From JAJFFW01 sp963922595 (lineage in GTDB: Bacteria > Pseudomonadota > Alphaproteobacteria > Caulobacterales > Parvularculaceae), in contig CAWUIM010000001.1 of assembly GCA_963922595.1 (NCBI GenBank), forward strand, positions 62,001 through 126,000: a DNA stretch of 64,000 nt, written 5' to 3'. Position numbers and translations under genes: made by a program. The notes below the pieces were generated by a model. That model did not search any database and was not told the origin of the DNA. It was given only the letters and a program-made list of their open reading frames with translations. This document shows, piece by piece, positions 61,244 to 64,000 of the stretch. Each line of letters starts with the position of its first letter. The stretch's first letter is position 1.

Positions 61244-61738
61244 ATGAAAAACTTCCTCCTCATCATCTTTTCGGCGTTCTGCAGTTTCACACTCGCCATT
61301 GCGGATAACACCCCGCTCTATGAAGACTTCGATGTCCTTGGCGTACTCACGTGCGAAATCGAAGGCGACGTTCGCCTACTTGTGGGCTCCGACAAATTTC
61401 TAACTTGCGATTACGAGCCGCGCGGACTCCCCGATTTGCTTAAACGGCGCGCCGGTTATGTGAGGGAGCTTCAGGAAGGCATTTCTGCGCAAAGCACAGA
61501 TTTTATCTGTTGGACCGTCCTTCGGCTTCACAAAGAAGGGACGGAAAAGACAAATTCGGTCAACATTGCTGGCGATTATCGTTTAGCGGCCCCAGACACC
61601 ATAAATGAATTCAAGTTAAAGGAGCACACGCTCGTTGGCGGCCGGATGCAGAGCATTGCGCTTGAGCCGCGCTGCGTTGCACCTCGCGCCGGCGAAAACA
61701 TCGCGCACAAAGTGACTCGTTTCGAGATCGCAGACTAA
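61244..61738 (+). CDS. DUF992 exported protein
   Basis: 164 aa. A signal peptide (about 1-21, LLIIFSAFCSFTLAIADN) is followed by the DUF992-like VLTCEIEGDVRLLVGSDKFLTCDY (two cysteines), RAGYVRELQEGISAQSTDFICWTV and the C-terminal LVGGRMQSIALEPRCV. A secreted or periplasmic protein of unknown role, typical of alphaproteobacteria. Directly behind an FNR-type site. Confidence 0.72.
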   Translation: MKNFLLIIFSAFCSFTLAIADNTPLYEDFDVLGVLTCEIEGDVRLLVGSDKFLTCDYEPRGLPDLLKRRAGYVRELQEGISAQSTDFICWTVLRLHKEGTEKTNSVNIAGDYRLAAPDTINEFKLKEHTLVGGRMQSIALEPRCVAPRAGENIAHKVTRFEIAD

Positions 61739-61781
61739 TCCTGTCGAACCAAACGAATTTTGATGCGAGCACGGATTGGAT

Positions 61782-62129
61782 ATGACGATACATCATAATC
61801 TCTCTTTCAGACTACTCGTTCTTGGCGCCTGCGCTTTATTGCCGACCGGCTGTTTTGTTCATATGCATTATGGACATGGTCCAATCTTAGCGGACACCGG
61901 CGTCGTATATGTTCGCCCAGCGCCGCCGCCGCCGCGCAGATTTCAACGGCCGCCCCGCCCCGTTACAGGCGCGATCTGGATCGGCGGTTATTGGCGATGG
62001 GCAGGCGATCGTTATGTGTGGCGGCGTGGATATTGGGAGCGCAATCCCAAAGTCGGTGCAACTTGGACTCCTGGACGATGGATACACACGCGCCGCGGCT
62101 GGTATTGGCGCCCTGGCTATTGGCGGTGA
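61782..62129 (+). CDS. YXWGXW repeat lipoprotein
   Basis: 115 aa from the ATG at 61782 (a TTG two codons upstream is also in frame). A lipobox LLPTGC marks a lipoprotein. The mature part is Pro/Arg-rich then has aromatic repeats of the type GGYWRWAGDRYVWRRGYWE and WTPGRWIHTRRGWYWRPGYW. Proteins with YXWGXW repeats are outer-envelope lipoproteins of unknown function. Follows the DUF992 gene by 43 bases and may share its promoter. Confidence 0.78.
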   Translation: MTIHHNLSFRLLVLGACALLPTGCFVHMHYGHGPILADTGVVYVRPAPPPPRRFQRPPRPVTGAIWIGGYWRWAGDRYVWRRGYWERNPKVGATWTPGRWIHTRRGWYWRPGYWR

Positions 62130-62642
62130 TTTTCTTTCTTTATCGATCAATAGCATGGCCGTAGCCTCTTCGAACGATCACTTGATTGGAACTGTTGACG
62201 TAGGTTTATCAGAATAAATCGGCCCGCGGCGACGCCCTGAAGGCTACGTCTGCAAAAGCTGCTTAATTCGTTTGCGCGTTTTTTCTGTTCATTTCGCTTT
62301 GCGACGAGCCTGCTGAGTTTCAACAAGCGCAGGGTTATATCGTCGAAATTGCGCCATTGGTCGCCGCAAAAGATCCTTACGATTTTGAGAATATTGATTG
62401 GGATCAACGCCCCAAAGATGCTGACGCCGTAAATCCCGGGTGCAGCTCGAAGTTGGCTTTAACGCAGATGGTTTTTAGGGACACCGCCCCTGCCTGATGT
62501 TCCCCAAAAAACTTTCTTTTCGAGCTACTGGGTCTGAGGCGGCGGCGCAGCGCTTGTTTGGGGGATGCGCGGCGAAGTGAAAACTCTCTAATCCGCAGCC
62601 TCAGACTCATTTTTCACAATAAGAAAAAATATGGGAGTCGAG
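62130..62642. other. Gap of 513 bases with a FNR-type site and a start-less open frame
   Basis: No gene with a start codon can be supported. On the plus strand positions 62267-62497 are open and read like protein (EPAEFQQAQGYIVEIAPLVA followed by AKDPYDFENIDWDQRPKDAD), but no ATG, GTG or TTG sits near its beginning, so it may be a decayed gene. An exact FNR-type site lies at 62394-62407, inside that frame. Short Arg-rich minus-strand frames here look like noise. Confidence 0.5.
62394..62407. promoter_or_regulatory. FNR/FixK-type site, 236 bases before the AhpD-like gene
   Basis: TTGAT-TGGG-ATCAA fits TTGAY-N4-RTCAA. A GTAAAT-type -10 (62429-62434) follows at the spacing expected for an activated promoter, giving a leader of about 200 bases before 62643. 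Confidence 0.5.
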
Positions 62643-63188
62643 ATGACTGATTTTAAGAACGCTGCAGCGGAAATTACTGATGGCGTCAATTTCTTACGCC
62701 GCCAAACAGCCGATGCGACCTCCGCGTTCCTGGCGCTGAACAACATGCTCAAGAGGAATGTGCTTTCAAGCCCGCAGCAACGCTATGTGCTGGCCGCCGC
62801 TCTCGGCGTGGCCTCATCGTGCGCGGCTTGCGCTTGCAGCCAGGCCAAAAACGCCGCGCGCTCCGGTGTGTCGCGCGGCACAATGAAGTTGGCGCTTGAG
62901 CGCGGCGTATTGATGGCGCAAAGCCCAGCGAGCGTAATTGCTGCTGAAGCTCTTGCTGACTTTGATCGAGCGACCCCGCGGCGCACGGCAGTGGACGGGA
63001 ATTCAGTCACTCCAAAAACGAGGAATTCGATCATAAACAAATTCCGTCGAGCGGAATTGGCGGAGCGTTTTCGCGAGGACGCTTCACTTCATCAGGAATC
63101 CAATTCCGACGCCCTCATGAGCGATGCTTCGGCGCTTAGAGAAAAGCTGACGCGAAGCGTCGCCGATACTTCAAAATCAGGCGCTTGA
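62643..63188 (+). CDS. AhpD-like / carboxymuconolactone-decarboxylase-fold protein (tentative)
   Basis: 181 aa from the ATG at 62643, which has GGGAG five bases upstream; an ATG four codons upstream would cover the ribosome site. The middle segment SSPQQRYVLAAALGVASSCAACACSQAKNAARSG with a CxxC-type cluster, followed by helical SRGTMKLALERGVLMAQSPAS, suggests an all-helical AhpD-type peroxidase fold. The usual His of the AhpD motif is not seen, so the activity is unsure. The C-terminal third is charged and unrelated to the family. Confidence 0.45.
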   Translation: MTDFKNAAAEITDGVNFLRRQTADATSAFLALNNMLKRNVLSSPQQRYVLAAALGVASSCAACACSQAKNAARSGVSRGTMKLALERGVLMAQSPASVIAAEALADFDRATPRRTAVDGNSVTPKTRNSIINKFRRAELAERFREDASLHQESNSDALMSDASALREKLTRSVADTSKSGA

Positions 63189-63614
63189 CCGCGCTTCATT
63201 GGCGATCGTCCGATCAAAGACTTCAAACACCGCCATGCCGCCAGCCATCGCCGCCAAGAATAGGAGGACAGGCGCGCCGCCGACGGTGACATCTGTGATC
63301 GCCGGCCCCGGACACAGGCCGACAAGCCCCCAACCGATACCGAAACAGGCTGCTCCGATAATTAAGCGCGCGTCAATATCGTTGCGGTTCGGCAAATGGA
63401 ACCGGTCGCCCAGAAACGGCGTCGGCCGCTGCAAGACGAACCGATAACCGATTGCAGTGACCGCCAGCGCAACGCCCATCACAATGGCGAGCGACGGATC
63501 CCAGTCGCCGAATACGTCGAGAAATGCACGCACCTTTGCTGGGTTCACCATTTCGGAAACAATCAACCCGAATCCAAATATTAGACCGGCGAAAAAAGCT
63601 GCAAAATTCTTCAT
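63177..63614 (-). CDS. DUF6691 / YeeE-YedE family membrane protein
   Basis: 145 aa with about four helices. Features: FFAGLIFGFGLIVSEMVNPAKVRAFLDVFGDWDPSLA and FGIGWGLVGLCPGPAITDV (Cys in a Gly-rich membrane segment). This is half of the split YeeE/YedE sulfur transporter and pairs with the gene on its right. Such pairs take up thiosulfate or other sulfur species and often neighbour Blh/SQR genes. The 3' end overlaps the end of the convergent gene by 12 bases. Confidence 0.8.
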   Translation of the reverse strand: MKNFAAFFAGLIFGFGLIVSEMVNPAKVRAFLDVFGDWDPSLAIVMGVALAVTAIGYRFVLQRPTPFLGDRFHLPNRNDIDARLIIGAACFGIGWGLVGLCPGPAITDVTVGGAPVLLFLAAMAGGMAVFEVFDRTIANEARSSA

Positions 63615-63618
63615 CGTG

Positions 63619-64000
63619 CTAGCCCGCAGTCAGATTCATTAGGAATACAGTGGCGATCCCGGTACCCATAAAGACAAGGGTTGATGCGATGGACCGCGCG
63701 GACACTCGCGAAACGCCGCAGACGCCATGCCCGCTCGTGCACCCGGAGCCGAGGCGCGTGCTGAAACCAACCAGAAAGCCGGCGATAATGATCGTTGGCG
63801 CGCCTGCGGATAATTCAAACGCAATAGACTGGCCGGTCAGCGACCACATCAATGGCGCGCTGACGAGACCTATAACGAACAGGATACGCCATAATCGATC
63901 ATCTACCGGCGACACCATCATGCCGGACGCAATGCCGCTTATTCCGGCTATTCGGCCGTTCAACGCCATCAACAAAACTGCGGCCGCGCCAATAAGCGCG
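63619..64000 (-). CDS. YeeE/YedE family membrane protein, 5' part cut by window edge
   Basis: The frame stays open from the window edge to the stop at 63619, so the true start lies right of 64000; an internal TTG at 63975 is not the start. The visible part has LNGRIAGISGIASGMM, a membrane pair and GFSTRLGSGCTSGHGVCGVSRVS, the conserved cysteine-bearing segment of the YeeE/YedE family. It lies 4 bases upstream of the 63177 gene in the same operon; together they form a two-part sulfur-compound permease. Confidence 0.85.
   Translation of the reverse strand, partial: ALIGAAAVLLMALNGRIAGISGIASGMMVSPVDDRLWRILFVIGLVSAPLMWSLTGQSIAFELSAGAPTIIIAGFLVGFSTRLGSGCTSGHGVCGVSRVSARSIASTLVFMGTGIATVFLMNLTAG

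Noticed and set aside
62404..62610. Minus-strand frame of 68 codons, Arg/Ser-rich, resembling a transposase scrap
   Set aside because: No inverted repeats, no transposase motif, no ribosome site; most likely noise.
1..64000. tRNA, rRNA, insertion sequences, phage or conjugation genes
   Set aside because: None recognised on reading both strands; gene content and composition look like ordinary chromosome.

Overview
The window looks like part of an alphaproteobacterial chromosome, from a motile Gram-negative bacterium of the Caulobacterales/Parvularculales/Rhodobacterales sort. The evidence is the FlaF/FlbT flagellin-regulation pair, DUF1217 and DUF6468 flagellar proteins, MotE, an IalB-family protein, DUF3775 and DUF992. 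The exact genus cannot be fixed by eye. No rRNA, tRNA, CRISPR array or insertion sequence was recognised.

Positions 1-28,950 are a near-continuous flagellar cluster. Minus-strand units are flgE-flgK (flgK cut by the left edge), motB, fliF-fliH-fliN-fliP-fliG, fliK-flgD and fliI. Plus-strand units are a divergent fliM; fliL-DUF6468-motE; motA-(755-aa exported protein)-flgF-flgG-flgA-flgH-fliL2; rod-binding protein-FlgN-like-flagellin-flaF-flbT-DUF1217; and flgB-flgC-fliE-fliQ-flhA-fliR-flhB followed by a small coiled-coil gene that is a FliJ candidate. Together these supply the basal body, export gate, C-ring, stator, hook and filament. Many junctions are 4-base ATGA/GTGA overlaps. FlgI, FlgL and an obvious FliO are not seen.

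Positions 29,000-41,000 hold cell-surface and transport genes. These are a sodium:solute symporter, a 2309-aa autotransporter whose passenger is built from about fifty RTX-like half-repeats, an IalB-family periplasmic protein, a glycosyltransferase and a TIGR03032 protein.

Positions 41,000-64,000 are a stress, low-oxygen and sulfur-oxidation region. They include an AMP-phosphorylase-type nucleoside phosphorylase with a PRPP-synthetase-like protein and a beta-CASP metallo-beta-lactamase; a GerW-DUF2953 pair with a small unknown gene; a Clp-fold protease; a patatin; an amino-acid permease; and a persulfide dioxygenase / sulfide:quinone-oxidoreductase / SulP operon. Further on are an ATP-grasp protein, hemerythrin, cytochrome c, a class II glutamine amidotransferase, DUF2267, a hibernation-factor/cold-shock fusion with DUF3775, DUF992, a YXWGXW lipoprotein, an AhpD-like protein and a YeeE/YedE pair cut by the right edge. 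Six sites matching TTGAY-N4-RTCAA (FNR/FixK/CRP-family type) lie between genes here, mostly just upstream of starts. They suggest that much of this region is one oxygen-responsive regulon, which is the most interesting feature of the window.
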